The notes beneath the pieces were generated by a model. That model had not been told where the DNA came from, ran no database searches, and saw only the letters and a list, made by a program, of their open reading frames with translations. A stretch of 64,000 nucleotides of DNA from Conoideocrella luteorostrata (Eukaryota; Ascomycota; Sordariomycetes; Hypocreales; Clavicipitaceae): assembly GCA_032433595.1 (NCBI GenBank), contig JASWJB010000064.1, positions 1 to 64,000 on the forward strand, given 5' to 3'. The first letter of the stretch is position 1. Each line of letters begins with the position of its first letter. Both the position numbers and the translations under genes were made by a program. Below, in pieces: positions 44,270 through 54,522 of the stretch.

Positions 44270-45037
44270 CCGCGGTTCTCTCTTTTAGCAGCCTTCCGAC
44301 CGAAATCCGTTTGCAAATCTGGCAACCTTGCCTGCCTCGTCGTGTCATCGAGGTCAATTATGTAGACAATGACGTCGACGTGGAGAAGCCTACGCACCCA
44401 AGGATTTGTTGGTCCCGCAATGTGGCCTCTGACAAAAACTGCCTACCGCCGCTACTACTTCGCGTATGCCGTGAATCAAGGCATGTTGCTCTCAACAATG
44501 GACATGTGGAAACGTCTCACATATTTCGAGACTGAGCAACATGGAGACAGCCTCGTCTTGACGCCTTCTTGTTGTGGCATAAGACGGAGGATACCTGGTT
44601 TGTTCCAGAGCCGGATGTCTTTTACGACGAATATCACGCGGATAAGTTGACTGCATTCTTTTCTCACGCTTGGAGAATAAATATGATACCCTGCGTATTT
44701 CATGGCCTCATCCATTTTTTCTCAAACTGCGGATATATGCCAGACCTGCCGGAGTATGATAGCCTTTAGGCCAACCAGCTTGCCTTGTTCGCGAGAATAG
44801 CGGGCAACAAAACAGATGCCAGTGTCCATCAAGACCGTCTTTATATATGCGACAAAAAGAGATGTCACCAAATCTGGCCTGTTTAGCCTCCTTGGCGAGG
44901 AGACGGTACGGTTGGTTGACGCTTACAGCCACCAAATGGTGGGAATGTATCGCGACTTTTGGCTCCACCACTCGCTAGACAAATCACCCAAGGCTACAGA
45001 AATGTTTAGCATTATTACCTCTAAGGAGATGTTTTAG
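44270..45037 (+). pseudogene. Decayed 2EXR-domain gene
   Basis: The N-terminal 2EXR motif is clear: FSSLPTEIRLQIWQPCLPRR, then PPLLLRVCRESRHVALNNG. The frame then meets a TGA at about 44,533. Coding similarity continues in another frame (WFVPEPDVFYDEYHADKLTA), meets a TAG at about 44,768, and continues in a third frame (FSLLGEETVRLVDAYSHQM) to 45,037. There is no ATG in the expected position. At least two stops and frame shifts with no good splice sites point to a pseudogene. 2EXR proteins form a large, expanding family in filamentous fungi with unknown function. Confidence 0.7.
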
Positions 45038-45468
45038 CTTGATATCGACAAATGGCTGCTGCGCGCTAATTTTTATAATGTTGGCCAGCATGTGGAACGC
45101 GGCGCAGCCTGCAGGTGAGGGCAAGGCTTTACAAGATACCTAGCCGCCTGAAGTGTACCCGAATGAGTTTCCAAACCTTGATCCATTCACTCGACGAGAG
45201 CCATCCTTGGGTCGTGAAAACGCGAGCAACCCTGCCAATCTTAGTACCGAGGATCCATTTCAGATGCTGCCATTTCCTCAAATGCATGGAATACTTCGGT
45301 GCCATTCCCAAACTCCCCGGAACGCCCATGGCTTGGCAGATGTGACGTCTAGGAGACAATCACTGCCGCCAGCATCTAACCCATATTGTGTTGGGCACTA
45401 TGGATGCAATTCATATTGTTCATACGAGTCCTTATGCTCCCGATGTTTATCGACTTCCTAGGGGCAGG

Positions 45469-45723
45469 GAAATCGTAGCCTTTGCCTGTGATGCTGCTGC
45501 TGCTGTTATCATTACTGCTATTGTTATTGCTGCTGTTATTGCTGCTGTTGTTATTGCTGCTCATGCTGCTGCTGTTGATGCTGTTGATGCTGTTGATGCT
45601 GACGATGCTGCTGCTGACGATGTTGCTGCTGCTATTGCTGCTGCTATTGCTGCTGTTATTACTGCTGACAATACTGCTGCTACTAATAATACTATTATTA
45701 ATTTAATTCTATTATTATGAGGG
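45469..45723. repeat. Imperfect CTG/TTG/ATG-type trinucleotide array
   Basis: About 230 bp are made almost only of GCTGCTGTT-like triplets, flanked by AATCGTAGCCTTTGCCTGTG on the left and an ATTAATTTAATTCTATTATTA tail (21 bases) on the right. It could be read as poly-Leu or poly-Ala/Val in two plus frames, but no gene context supports translation. A reverse-complement copy with a contracted array is at 46,021-46,102. Confidence 0.85.
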
Positions 45724-45775
45724 AAAGCGGCGCTTTGCCTGAGTTTTATGTATTAGCCAGGCGAGGGCAAGCAGG

Positions 45776-45792
45776 GGGAAGCGTAGCTTCCC
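45776..45792. repeat. Perfect 7-bp hairpin
   Basis: GGGAAGC-GTA-GCTTCCC forms a stem-loop in the AT-rich spacer after the trinucleotide array. It could be the end of a small element; no function is assigned. Confidence 0.7.
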
Positions 45793-46020
45793 GCTTTATA
45801 TCTTTAATAGGCTAGTATAAAGTAAGAATTAAGTGTCTACCTCTCTTTAATTAGTTTTTTTTTTAAAAAAATTTATACAGCTATTAATTAAAAAATATTA
45901 TAATATATTATATTAAGAAGTTGCAGTGTTAAAGAACCTTCAAATACCACAAAAAGGCGGTAAGATTCTGCCTAGAAGAAGCCCTGCGCAGGTGGCCCCC
46001 GGAGAGAATAAATGAAAAGT

Positions 46021-46102
46021 CCCTTTATAATAATAAAATTAAATTGATAATGGTATTAGTCAGCAGCAGCATCGTCAGCATCGCAGGCAAAAGCCACGAT
46101 TC
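46021..46102. repeat. Inverted, contracted copy of the trinucleotide-array unit
   Basis: It reads TTATAATAATAAAATTAAAT, then CAGCAGCAGCATCGTCAGC, then GCAGGCAAAAGCCACGATT. This is the reverse complement of both flanks of the array at 45,469-45,723 joined through only about 25 bp of triplets. Confidence 0.75.
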
Positions 46103-48110
46103 TAAGCAGTGGGTGAGTTTTGCCTAAGCTACTGGGGCTATAAGCGGCGGTGCAAAGCGTCGTGATTCCGGTTTTATAACAATGCATTTAGAATTTTAGA
46201 GGTGAAAAGTAACAACAGCAAGTTCACAGAAAGAAGACACTAAAGAGCCGTAACGTTTTACCAAAATGATATCACATCCAACTAGATTTTGCGGAACACA
46301 AACCCAGATATGCCGCTGCGGCACTTCTTGTCATTATATATATGTTGAGACGAGAATTGCTTCTGTTAAGAATATCAGTGCCGTACATAGCTAGATTAGT
46401 GAGTGAATTATTGAACGGCTGAACGAGCTAGACGATGGTCAAAGAAGGCTTTCAGCTATACAAGGATACTTCGGACACCGAGAAATCCGAAAGAAATGAT
46501 CGGATCAGACAGGCATAGGTTCTGGGCGTCAAGGGAATGAATTCCCCCTAGATCCGAAAGGTATCGCAAAGTATCCATCCATAATTGAATCTATTCGGTT
46601 GTGCCATTGCCCACTGTGTCAAATTGCTCTATAGCTCTAGTCCTCATCAACGTAATAACATACAGTTAGTATAGTGGGCAACAAGCCTATTATCACCACT
46701 TTACAATACAAGATTACACAAATACTGTACTACATAAAAGACACGCGGCGGGAATTTTTAAGAGTAAATTCATCCCTGTAACAGAAGGACGTAAAAGAAC
46801 CATAGTGGAGTTCTCAATCCCTTATTCCGTCTTTGGCGCTTGGCTTATCCAGAAACGAATCAATTAATGTGTATGCATAGAAGTCTTTTATGATGCAGAT
46901 GGACGTACTGGATTGACGCGTGTTGGACATCATTACAAATTCACACGGGGCTGTGCAAGGTACAGGCCAAAGTCATGAGTCTCCAACTAGTCATGCGCGG
47001 TGCAGCACTGCCCTCTCCAACATACGATTTGCCAGGGGTCCAGGACCCAGAAATTAAGCTGTCTGTGTTTAATTGGACCAAACACTAGTAAACCGGAAGG
47101 TTCCTATTGAATTTAGATGAGCAAGGTCCAAGTGGTCCGACAACGCCTATGCCCTACCCATATTTTCTACTCCCTATGCTGGATTGAGATCAACGGACGG
47201 GCCACACACACAGCGACATTATGGCTCTGCCAGATGTGGTTGACGATGCCTGCCCATTATGGCGCGCAGTTGACTTCTGCGAAAAAGAATTGGGTTATCG
47301 TGATTATCAAAATCTCACGGGTAGCAGCGAGGGGGAACAAGCAGCGGCGCAATTCTCCCATGAATAGTGGACTCACTACTATGTCGGGTGTGCATGACGT
47401 GTTCCGACTATCGGAAATGACGAAATGTGTGCGTTCTTACATACATATATATGTACATACATATTTAAAGCAACTTCTTCAACGGAATCTTCCTTGGACA
47501 AGAGCGGAGAATGTCCATAATAAGTGGCCATATTTTTGCCGTGCACTGCAATCGGCGACTCGGCTTTAGAACGTTTCTCGTCCGTTTAGGACATGGAAAA
47601 GCCATGCCAAAAGGAGCCGAAGCCTAGAATTGTAAAATTTCACCTTATTTAAGTCTAAGGTTTTAAAGTCATTTTTTATATGGAGATACCCTTGGAAGGT
47701 TTTAGGGAAATAAATGCGGTTTATGCGGCCAGGATAGTAAATTTGGGAGTTGTTTGAATGCATAAATTTTTGCCCCATATGGTCTTGCGCGGCCCTCTCT
47801 CCCGACAATGCATCGGTCACATGACTCAAAACAATGTTATTTCGGCGTAGTTGACGTGGATGAACTCGATTCAGTTGGAACAAATTCCGAAATGCCTTGT
47901 CTGATCAATTTCGTGGTGTTACGACATGTATATATATCAGCCTGTTCCTTATAACAGCTCTAAAATTTTCTTGGTACACTATCTTCTTCTCGTCATTCAT
48001 TCTTTATTTTTAGGGCAATTGTACATCTAAGCGACTTCTCTTCGGAGCTATCTTTTGTTTTTGTATATTAACCATACCAAGGTTACAAGGAGCTGCACAG
48101 TCCATTCCCA
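46103..48110. other. 2-kb intergenic region
   Basis: No domain is recognised in any frame. The frames at 47,117-47,569 (+) and 47,566-47,883 (-) look like chance. The last ~150 bp are the leader and promoter of the secreted repeat protein, with a TATATATA at about 47,930. Confidence 0.5.
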
Positions 48111-50072
48111 ATGAAGTCCAACGTCGTCAACCTGTGTGTCTTGGCCCTCGCGCATGGCGCGTTAGCCAATGACCCGGTGAAGCCACTGCCGGAATCTGAG
48201 CAGGAGTTCGTTCCATATGAGAATCGCGGTGGTGCCAAGTACATTGTCGCATCGCAGATGGACGCGTGCCACAAGGCAGACTCCCGGCAGAAAAATGGAC
48301 CTGACTACCCGTGCATCTCGAAGGCAAAGATCGAATTTGCATGCAAGGCCAACGGTACAACCCCTGAGCACCTAAAGGCTCAGCAGGACTGTATGTGTGG
48401 CGAGGGTAGTAGTTTCTTTCAGGACGCAAAAGCTTGTTCGTCTTGCAAGGTTGGATATGGACTGCAAGGAACTGCCGAAGGCCCTTTCTGGAAGAAATTT
48501 TTCGACAGGCTCGAGACAACCTACTGCAAAGCCAAAGAGCTCGACGGTAACTTCTTTTCTTACTATCAGCGCAATGGTCCCGGAGACGGCTACCCCGTCG
48601 GAAGAGGTCCTCACAACCCGACTGACAACAAATATGGCCCCATCGGCGTCGTCTCTGTACGCGAGTACTATCCCGATGCTCCGGCTGTACAAGGCCCTGG
48701 AAAGTTCACTCCCGTACCTGCTAGCCAATTACAGTTCAAATCCTTGACTGGCGGCAGTGTCCCCGTCGACGGTCCATGTGCTGTGGAGGGCAAGATTCAA
48801 GCTCAGCCAGTTGCCAAGGAGAATGCGACTGCACCTACTCGTCCCAAAGCAACCATAGGCAAGTTCACCAATAGCACGCAATCGGTCAACGTCCAGGATT
48901 ACTCGGTTTTGTTGAGTGCAAAGTGCGACTGCATTTTCTCCAACCAGTCCGTTGATAGTTTCAAGTTAGTGTGTGGTGAGGACCGAGCTGTCAAGGGATC
49001 ACTCAAGCCAATTAAAGAAATGGAAAAGAAGGAGCAGAAGCAGAAGCTTTCCCAGTTACCCGACGTCAGCAACTGTGGCTGCTTTTCTAAACTCGCAGTT
49101 AAAGTTGTACCAGCTGACGTTGCCACTGGTAAGGCCGCCCTTCCTAACTCCGAACAAGCCACCACTCCTATCAGTCCTGGATCAAGCTATCCGCCATATG
49201 GAGGCAACGACCGTACCCAGCAAACACAATCTAATAATGCTGGTGACTCGGTCCCCAACAGTAAGCTGGATGCTGGCTCAGTCCACCACGACAACAAGCA
49301 AGGTGCTGGTGCGGTCCCCAACAGCAAGCAGGATTCTTGCTCTGTCCACAACAACAAGCAGGATGCTGGTTCAGTCCACCACGACAACAAGCAAGGTGCT
49401 GGTTCGGTCCCCAACAGCAAGCAGGACTCTTGCTCTGTCCACAACAACAAGCAGGATGCTGGCTCAGTCTACTACGACAATACGCAGGGTGCTGGTTCGG
49501 TCCCCAACAGCAAGCAGGATGCCGGCTCAGTTCACCACGACAACAAGCAGGGTGCTGGTGCGGTCCCCAACGGCAAGCAGGATGTTGTTTCAGTCCCCAA
49601 CGGCAAGCAAGATGCTGGCTCAGTTCCCAACACCAAAGAGAATACTAGCTCAGTCCCCAACAGCAAGCAGGGTGCTGGTTCAGTCCATCACGGCAACAAG
49701 CAGGATGCTGGCTCAGTTCACGGCAACAAGCAAAATGACCAACTCACCAATGGCGAGCAGCCTTCCAGCCCCCATGGCAACAATGCTTGCCAGAAACAAG
49801 CCCAATCCATTGAAGAGTGCCGCAAAATGGCCAATCCTAATAATGCAGAAGAGCAACGTTGGTGTCTCTGCAACACGGTGAATGTTTTCAACTTGGCTTA
49901 TCAGTGCGCTAAAGAAAAAGGCCTTGATTGCCAGCAAGCCGAGTACTGGCGACTGTACTACACCGAGTTCAAGTATCGTTTCTGCGATGCTAAGGAGCAT
50001 GACAACTATGAGGCGGCTTACAGAGCCCATAACAACATCTGGGAGGGTAGGCTGTCGTTGACATCTGTTTAA
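48111..50072 (+). CDS. Secreted protein with duplicated Cys modules and 16 short tandem repeats
   Basis: A single-exon frame of 653 aa with a signal peptide (MKSNVVNLCVLALAHGALA). I do not recognise the family. Residues ~45-145 and ~560-640 look like two related cysteine modules: both have a CxC (CMC, CLC), further cysteines, then FWKKFFDRLETTYC or YWRLYYTEFKYRFC about 40 residues on. A third cysteine pair region lies near 285-340 (KCDCIF, NCGCF). Residues 378-541 are 16 units of 10-11 residues with consensus (D/G)AGSV(P/H)(N/H)xxKQ, partly arranged in three-unit blocks. The architecture, with a leader, Cys modules and a hydrophilic repeat spacer, suits a wall-associated or secreted surface protein. 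No GPI signal is seen. Copy number may vary between isolates. Confidence 0.8.
   Translation: MKSNVVNLCVLALAHGALANDPVKPLPESEQEFVPYENRGGAKYIVASQMDACHKADSRQKNGPDYPCISKAKIEFACKANGTTPEHLKAQQDCMCGEGSSFFQDAKACSSCKVGYGLQGTAEGPFWKKFFDRLETTYCKAKELDGNFFSYYQRNGPGDGYPVGRGPHNPTDNKYGPIGVVSVREYYPDAPAVQGPGKFTPVPASQLQFKSLTGGSVPVDGPCAVEGKIQAQPVAKENATAPTRPKATIGKFTNSTQSVNVQDYSVLLSAKCDCIFSNQSVDSFKLVCGEDRAVKGSLKPIKEMEKKEQKQKLSQLPDVSNCGCFSKLAVKVVPADVATGKAALPNSEQATTPISPGSSYPPYGGNDRTQQTQSNNAGDSVPNSKLDAGSVHHDNKQGAGAVPNSKQDSCSVHNNKQDAGSVHHDNKQGAGSVPNSKQDSCSVHNNKQDAGSVYYDNTQGAGSVPNSKQDAGSVHHDNKQGAGAVPNGKQDVVSVPNGKQDAGSVPNTKENTSSVPNSKQGAGSVHHGNKQDAGSVHGNKQNDQLTNGEQPSSPHGNNACQKQAQSIEECRKMANPNNAEEQRWCLCNTVNVFNLAYQCAKEKGLDCQQAEYWRLYYTEFKYRFCDAKEHDNYEAAYRAHNNIWEGRLSLTSV
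49242..49733 (+). repeat. Coding minisatellite, 16 units of 30-33 bp
   Basis: Tandem units each encode about (D/G)AGSVPNSKQ or DAGSVHHDNKQ. Nucleotide conservation is high (GGTGCTGGT, CAACAAGCAGGATGCTGG recur), so the array likely expands by recombination or slippage while keeping frame. Confidence 0.88.
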
Positions 50073-51037
50073 AGAATACTTTTCCTGACAACACATGTTG
50101 GTGTGAGCTCGTTTTTTGTTCATTAATCTCTCGAGGCATGAAGTGATGGTTCAAAAAGCTGCCTCTGCAGGTTGCAACATGGAGATGGTTTACTCCCGTC
50201 CTTGTCTTTATATAGGTTCCGTTCTATCTAGACTCCTAGGTCGCCCTGATTATAATGTTTTATTTTTTTTAGATGGAGAGTTTCATCTATATGAAATCAT
50301 CTCACTAGCTGACTATCAAAACAAATATATTGAGTTTTGGATCAATGTTTCTATTTCGTCATCCGTGGACTCATCCATCTGGTACGGCAGAAGTTGAAAA
50401 ACCAGAAAAACCGGTTCTGAAAGTACGACCGCGACCGCGTCTCCCGTCACCTTCCTATTAAAATAAACCGGCTAACAGACTGCGCGGCTAGCTTATGCGT
50501 TGTTAGCTTAGCATTGCATAGTGAGCGCGAATATGACCTTACAAACACCTTTGCGGAAATAACTACCGTTCTTTCTTCCCAAATCTCGTCTCCCAGCTCC
50601 CCACTCTAAACAGCAGCATAGTTAAGGGGAAAATCCCGCTCCACCAGTGAGACTCGTCAGCCAGTTACAGAAATGGTGCTGCGCCTAGAATTGTTTCTGT
50701 CGGGATAAATCAGTGCTGTAAACAGTTATACTAGTGAAGGAGGTAGTTCCTTGGTAGCTGCAGGTGGCTTCCAAAGAGACTTCGAGCCGTTCGAAAATCG
50801 TCGGGTCAGAGGATCAAATCAAAAGATAAAAATGACGGAATTCCACTAAGAAATTGAAGCAATTCAATCTGTTTAATTATGCCAATGTCCACTGCCCGCA
50901 AATTGTTCCATTAGAGCCCGAAGTGAAAAGCTGGGTTAATTGATGATCTTGAAGAAACCTCTATAGAAGCGGGAGACTGATTTTACTCATTCATGCGTCT
51001 ATAGAACAAGACATCTCGGTATAAGAAAACTGTGACC
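50073..51037. other. Intergenic spacer
   Basis: This lies between convergent genes. No gene or clear repeat is seen. Confidence 0.5.
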
Positions 51038-51517
51038 TTAGTTTGGCGGCGCCATCACTGAAGCATCGCCATCTGCCCAAAGAATCTCAACAATCCACTT
51101 CTTAATCTTCCACAGCCCATCCGTCTCATCTTTGATGAGATCCATCTCATACTCTGCGCCGACCAAATACTTCGGCCCTTGCCCATCTTTTCCTTTGCCT
51201 GCAGGTGCATGTTGAGCTGAGACTTGGGCAGTCAATGAAGCACTCATGCTGTCCTTGATATGCACACGTATGTTGCTCGTCATGTGGGTGGTCTCTAGAG
51301 TCGAGACAAAGCCAAACACGTTCGTGCGGATAGCGGAGAACCCTTGAAAAGGTGGTGTATTGTTGCCATCCCGCAGTTCCATGGTGACATCTTCCTTTGC
51401 AAACGCCGAAGTAAAAATTTCAACGTCGTTGTGGTCAAATCCCGAGAGTGCGCGATAAACGGCGTCCGCGACGGCTTCCCGTGGCGTGAGATCGCCTAAA
51501 GAGTGTGGAAGTGGCAT
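51038..51517 (-). CDS. SnoaL/NTF2-like domain protein
   Basis: A 159-aa product from the ATG at 51517 (MPLPHSLGDLTPREAVADAV). It has the cone-shaped NTF2/SnoaL pattern: an N-terminal helix pair (AVADAVYRALSGFDHNDVEIF), strands with FAKEDVTMELRDGNN, FQGFSAIRTNVFGFVSTLETTH (22 residues), HIKDSMSASLTAQVSAQHA, and the final strands YLVGAEYEMDLIKDETDGLW and KIKKWIVEILWADG. Such domains occur as small cyclases, isomerases or ketosteroid-isomerase-like proteins, often next to metabolic genes; many are uncharacterised. No signal peptide or intron is seen. Its substrate cannot be inferred. Confidence 0.75.
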   Translation of the reverse strand: MPLPHSLGDLTPREAVADAVYRALSGFDHNDVEIFTSAFAKEDVTMELRDGNNTPPFQGFSAIRTNVFGFVSTLETTHMTSNIRVHIKDSMSASLTAQVSAQHAPAGKGKDGQGPKYLVGAEYEMDLIKDETDGLWKIKKWIVEILWADGDASVMAPPN

Positions 51518-52549
51518 GGTGAGGTAAGGGAAGCTGGTTCTAGTAATTTCCGATCTGAATGGCAAGGGATGTGAACTCAGCTATTGTCCGCATGGCAAAC
51601 CATGCGGAGTACGCTTCTTTTTAAAGGCGTGTTGTTTGTCAAAGAAGTCTATTCTAGTACGGAGTTTTATTAACTCCGTCTCATAATTTGGGCTCGAGCG
51701 GGAATTTACTCAGGACAACGGAGTTAAATAAGAAGCACCATTGTTATATTTAGAGGCACTAGCACTGTTTCCGTAAAGACTAGTCCCATTGTGGCGCATT
51801 GGAACCGGAGAAGGATTAAATCTATCACTGGCCAACGTCCAATTGCGATCCCGCGCAAGTTTTGGCCCACCGCATGCATCTATATTAACAAATCTGTGTT
51901 CCTGAACTGCTGAGCATTGAAAGCAACAAGTAAATTGAAAGCCACCATGAAGAGAATAACATGCTTTCACATAATCCGACTGGAGAGTTACATTCGGAAA
52001 TTGGATAACAAACTTTAGCGTTTCTAGTTCAGTGACAAAAACCCCAATCAGGAGCTTGCATGTGGGGCTGCCGCTTGAAGAACCCGCTCCGCAAAAGAGT
52101 TTGGGTTCCTTTGAATTCCATATGAGGCAATTTAGTTTACATTTGATGGATAGTCTAGGGTTACAGCACATGGCCTCCATCTATATCCCATACATTTGCC
52201 TGGAGTGGCCAAACTGGTTCAGGGTATATATAGCTACAAAGTAAAGCCCAGAGTGATCAATGCACCAGCTGCTCACTAGTAACAAGATCCATGTTAAACT
52301 CGGCTAACAGGACAACGCTTTTGGTGGAAGCAACACCTTGGGAATAGATGTTCCTCCACGGATAGACCACTGGACATGCGTCATTATTTTTCGTCTAGAA
52401 AATATCCCAGTGCAGCAGAGACGAGTCATTGCATGGAGGAATAGTGCTATGCGCGTATTGCAGCCAAGACCGTCGATTAGGTACAAACTCCGTCTGTTCA
52501 TATCTGACTTAGATACCTTTCGGTCTCGTCTCTATCTCTTATTTTTAGG
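51518..52549. other. Spacer, no supported gene
   Basis: It holds several near-copies of the TACGGAGT motif (51,604; 51,659; 51,718) and a TATATA near 52,227. No coding domain is recognised. Confidence 0.45.
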
Positions 52550-52843
52550 TCATCGACTAGCCAGCAGTGCGATCTCACAGCCCTTCGTATCCGTGCTGAA
52601 TGCCTCCGGCGAGTCGCGGAACATATTGCGCGAGAATTGGTCCAATAGAGCAACGAGGGCGACGCAGGATTCTGCTTCGTCAGCCCAGTCATCAAGCTCG
52701 TTGCGGTGAGCCTTCAGGACGAGGTTACCAAAGTCAGATTTTAATTCCGCATCAAGGCCTTCGGGAGCGATAATCCGCTTCAATGGGAGGCGGTTGAACC
52801 AGAAGGCCACAACACGCCGGACGTCCGCACAACAAATGGTTAT
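52550..52843 (-). pseudogene. Truncated DUF924-family gene
   Basis: The frame encodes CADVRRVVAFWFNRLPLKR, then LDAELKSDFGNLVLKAHRN, LDDWADEAESCVALVALLDQ and FSRNMFRDSPEAFSTD, the N-terminal half of the DUF924 family (helical, TPR-like, function unknown). It ends with a stop right after the first conserved block, and nothing downstream resembles the missing C-terminal half (no YLPF-HSE type motif). The upstream part lacks a convincing ATG in frame. I judge it a fragment; an undetected intron is possible but I found no good downstream exon. Confidence 0.6.
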
Positions 52844-53639
52844 CCTGTAGGCGACGGGCTATTTGTCTATTACAGAACGGATCGTATCTATCGGCCTTTA
52901 TTTGAAGGGAATTGTCCGTGGTGTAAGTCGCGATATCAGCATGTTGGGTTCGAAAGGGCGATAGAAGCTGTTTATGAAGTGTTGACGTGATTGGGCTCAA
53001 TCTTGACGGATGCGAAGGCGTGGTTCAATTGTAATTTGCCGGACGGGAGGTAAGCTTTTGTGGGAAGATCACGAAATGACGTATGGTGTCGGTACTTTTC
53101 CGACCTTGTTAGGATAACCGGCATAACTGCGCCTCTTCCTCAACTTGGGGGCTTAGCGACCAGCAAGAAGACGGCATTGTGGGGCGGCAGTTGTCTGAGC
53201 ACTTCCATACTCAGCATATTAGTGCGACTATACACGTAAGGAGGCAGAAGGGCTCTGACGACTGTTAAAAAAAAACATCTATCCTCGTAGGCAAAGACGC
53301 AGGGCATGTCATTCTTGGCAATAATATAGAGTAGAGCATGTCTATGCGTACAACAGTTACGGAACCGGATGACTTGGACGTCTGCAATTTTTTACGCTGA
53401 TAGGCTTGCAATCGTTCATGAATAGTCCCAGGTTTTATTCGTATGCTCAGGCTTCCCAGGGACGCTACCAGCAGCCCTCAACCTCGCGCGAAAATAATTC
53501 ACGAAGCAACCCCAAGGGGATGCAACAGCAGATAGTGGCGCATCAACCATTTCCCCAACGTCACTGCATCGCGATATGTAAACAACGACGAGTTATTAAA
53601 TGCATAGTTAAAAATGATGAGATTCACGAAAATACGGCT
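52844..53639. other. Spacer, no supported gene
   Basis: This is the 3' flank of the WW-domain gene and the 5' side of the DUF924 fragment. Nothing is recognised. Confidence 0.45.
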
Positions 53640-54522
53640 CTAATCACTATCAGAATAGCCTCTATAATGCCCGCCCTCATCTCCACCGTGGCGCAGCATG
53701 GAGCTCATCAATGCCCCGCCGGCTAAACCAGCGGCCGCGCCACCTGCAGCGCCCAGGAGCATACCATTTTTGCCTTTCTTCTTACTTTCGACAGCGTCTT
53801 TACCGTTGGTAGTGTTATTGTTGTAAGGTTGTGCCTGGAACTGGGCGGGGGAAGGAGCGAGCGAAGGAGGGAACGGGCCCTGTGGTTGAGGTGCATAGGA
53901 CGGGGAGGTTGCGCTAAGGTTAGGGGTTCCCGCGGTATTTTTGATGTCCCTGGTCTCTTCCGGGCGAGTATTGACTGATGATGCTGGGGCGCTCGGCGGT
54001 GGTGGTGGCGCTGGAGAAGACTGATCGGTTGGCACTTCCCATTGTACTCGATGTGTAGTTTGTTCGACGTAGTACCACCGTTGCTGCTGTTGGTCCAGCA
54101 GAGTTGTCCAACCTGGAGGTAAAGTTGGCTGATTGGGCCGCGGCACTGTTTCGTATGGCGGAATAGGAAGTGGTGATGAAATTGGTGGTAGGCTCTGTTG
54201 CTGTACCGTGGCCGGCTGGACAGAAGCTTGTTGAATGGGAACCTGTTGGGGATACTGTGGTTCAGGTAGTCTGGATGCGGGTTCGGATAGAGCAGACTGG
54301 CCTTGTATGGCATATCCGTACATGGGTTGGTCTATTAAGACAAAGTTGGTTAATGCTATGGCAAGTTTCAAACAATGAGCAGGTCATCATCTGCTCACTT
54401 GGGGGTTGTTGATACTGCGGATAGTATTGCTGTTGTGCCGCTGGTCTTGGTGCTTGTCCATTGTCCTTGTTCCCAATTCCAAACTGTTGGAACTGGTTGT
54501 TTAAGCGACCCATAAACGACAT
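53640..54522 (-). CDS. WW-domain protein with glycine-zipper tail, two exons
   Basis: A 271-aa product from exon 1, 54522-54399, and exon 2, 54331-53640 (67-nt intron, joining QQPP to NQPMYGYA). The N-terminal part is Gln/Pro/Tyr-rich (QQQYYPQYQQPP). The single WW domain is at about residues 112-142: LPPGWTTLLDQQQQRWYYVE with the second Trp in RVQWEVP. WW domains bind proline-rich ligands. A Pro/Ser-rich linker follows, and the C-terminus has a basic patch (KKKGKNG) followed by an alanine/glycine zipper (LLGAAGGAAAGLAGGALMSS) and an acidic end. Glycine zippers can insert in membranes or pack helices; here the tail may anchor the protein. The cellular role is unknown. Confidence 0.85.

Noticed and set aside
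45482..45706. Poly-leucine or poly-alanine/valine protein encoded by the trinucleotide array
   Set aside because: All frames without stops in a CTG-type array look open. There is no signal of a gene around it, and an inverted contracted copy shows it is a repeat unit.
45469..46102. CRISPR array or tandem-spacer structure
   Set aside because: Repeats are simple triplets without unique spacers, and the genome is eukaryotic.
48973..49881. Overlapping 302-codon frame inside the secreted repeat protein gene
   Set aside because: It is kept open only because the 30-33-bp repeat units are multiples of three. The main frame has the signal peptide and conserved cysteines.
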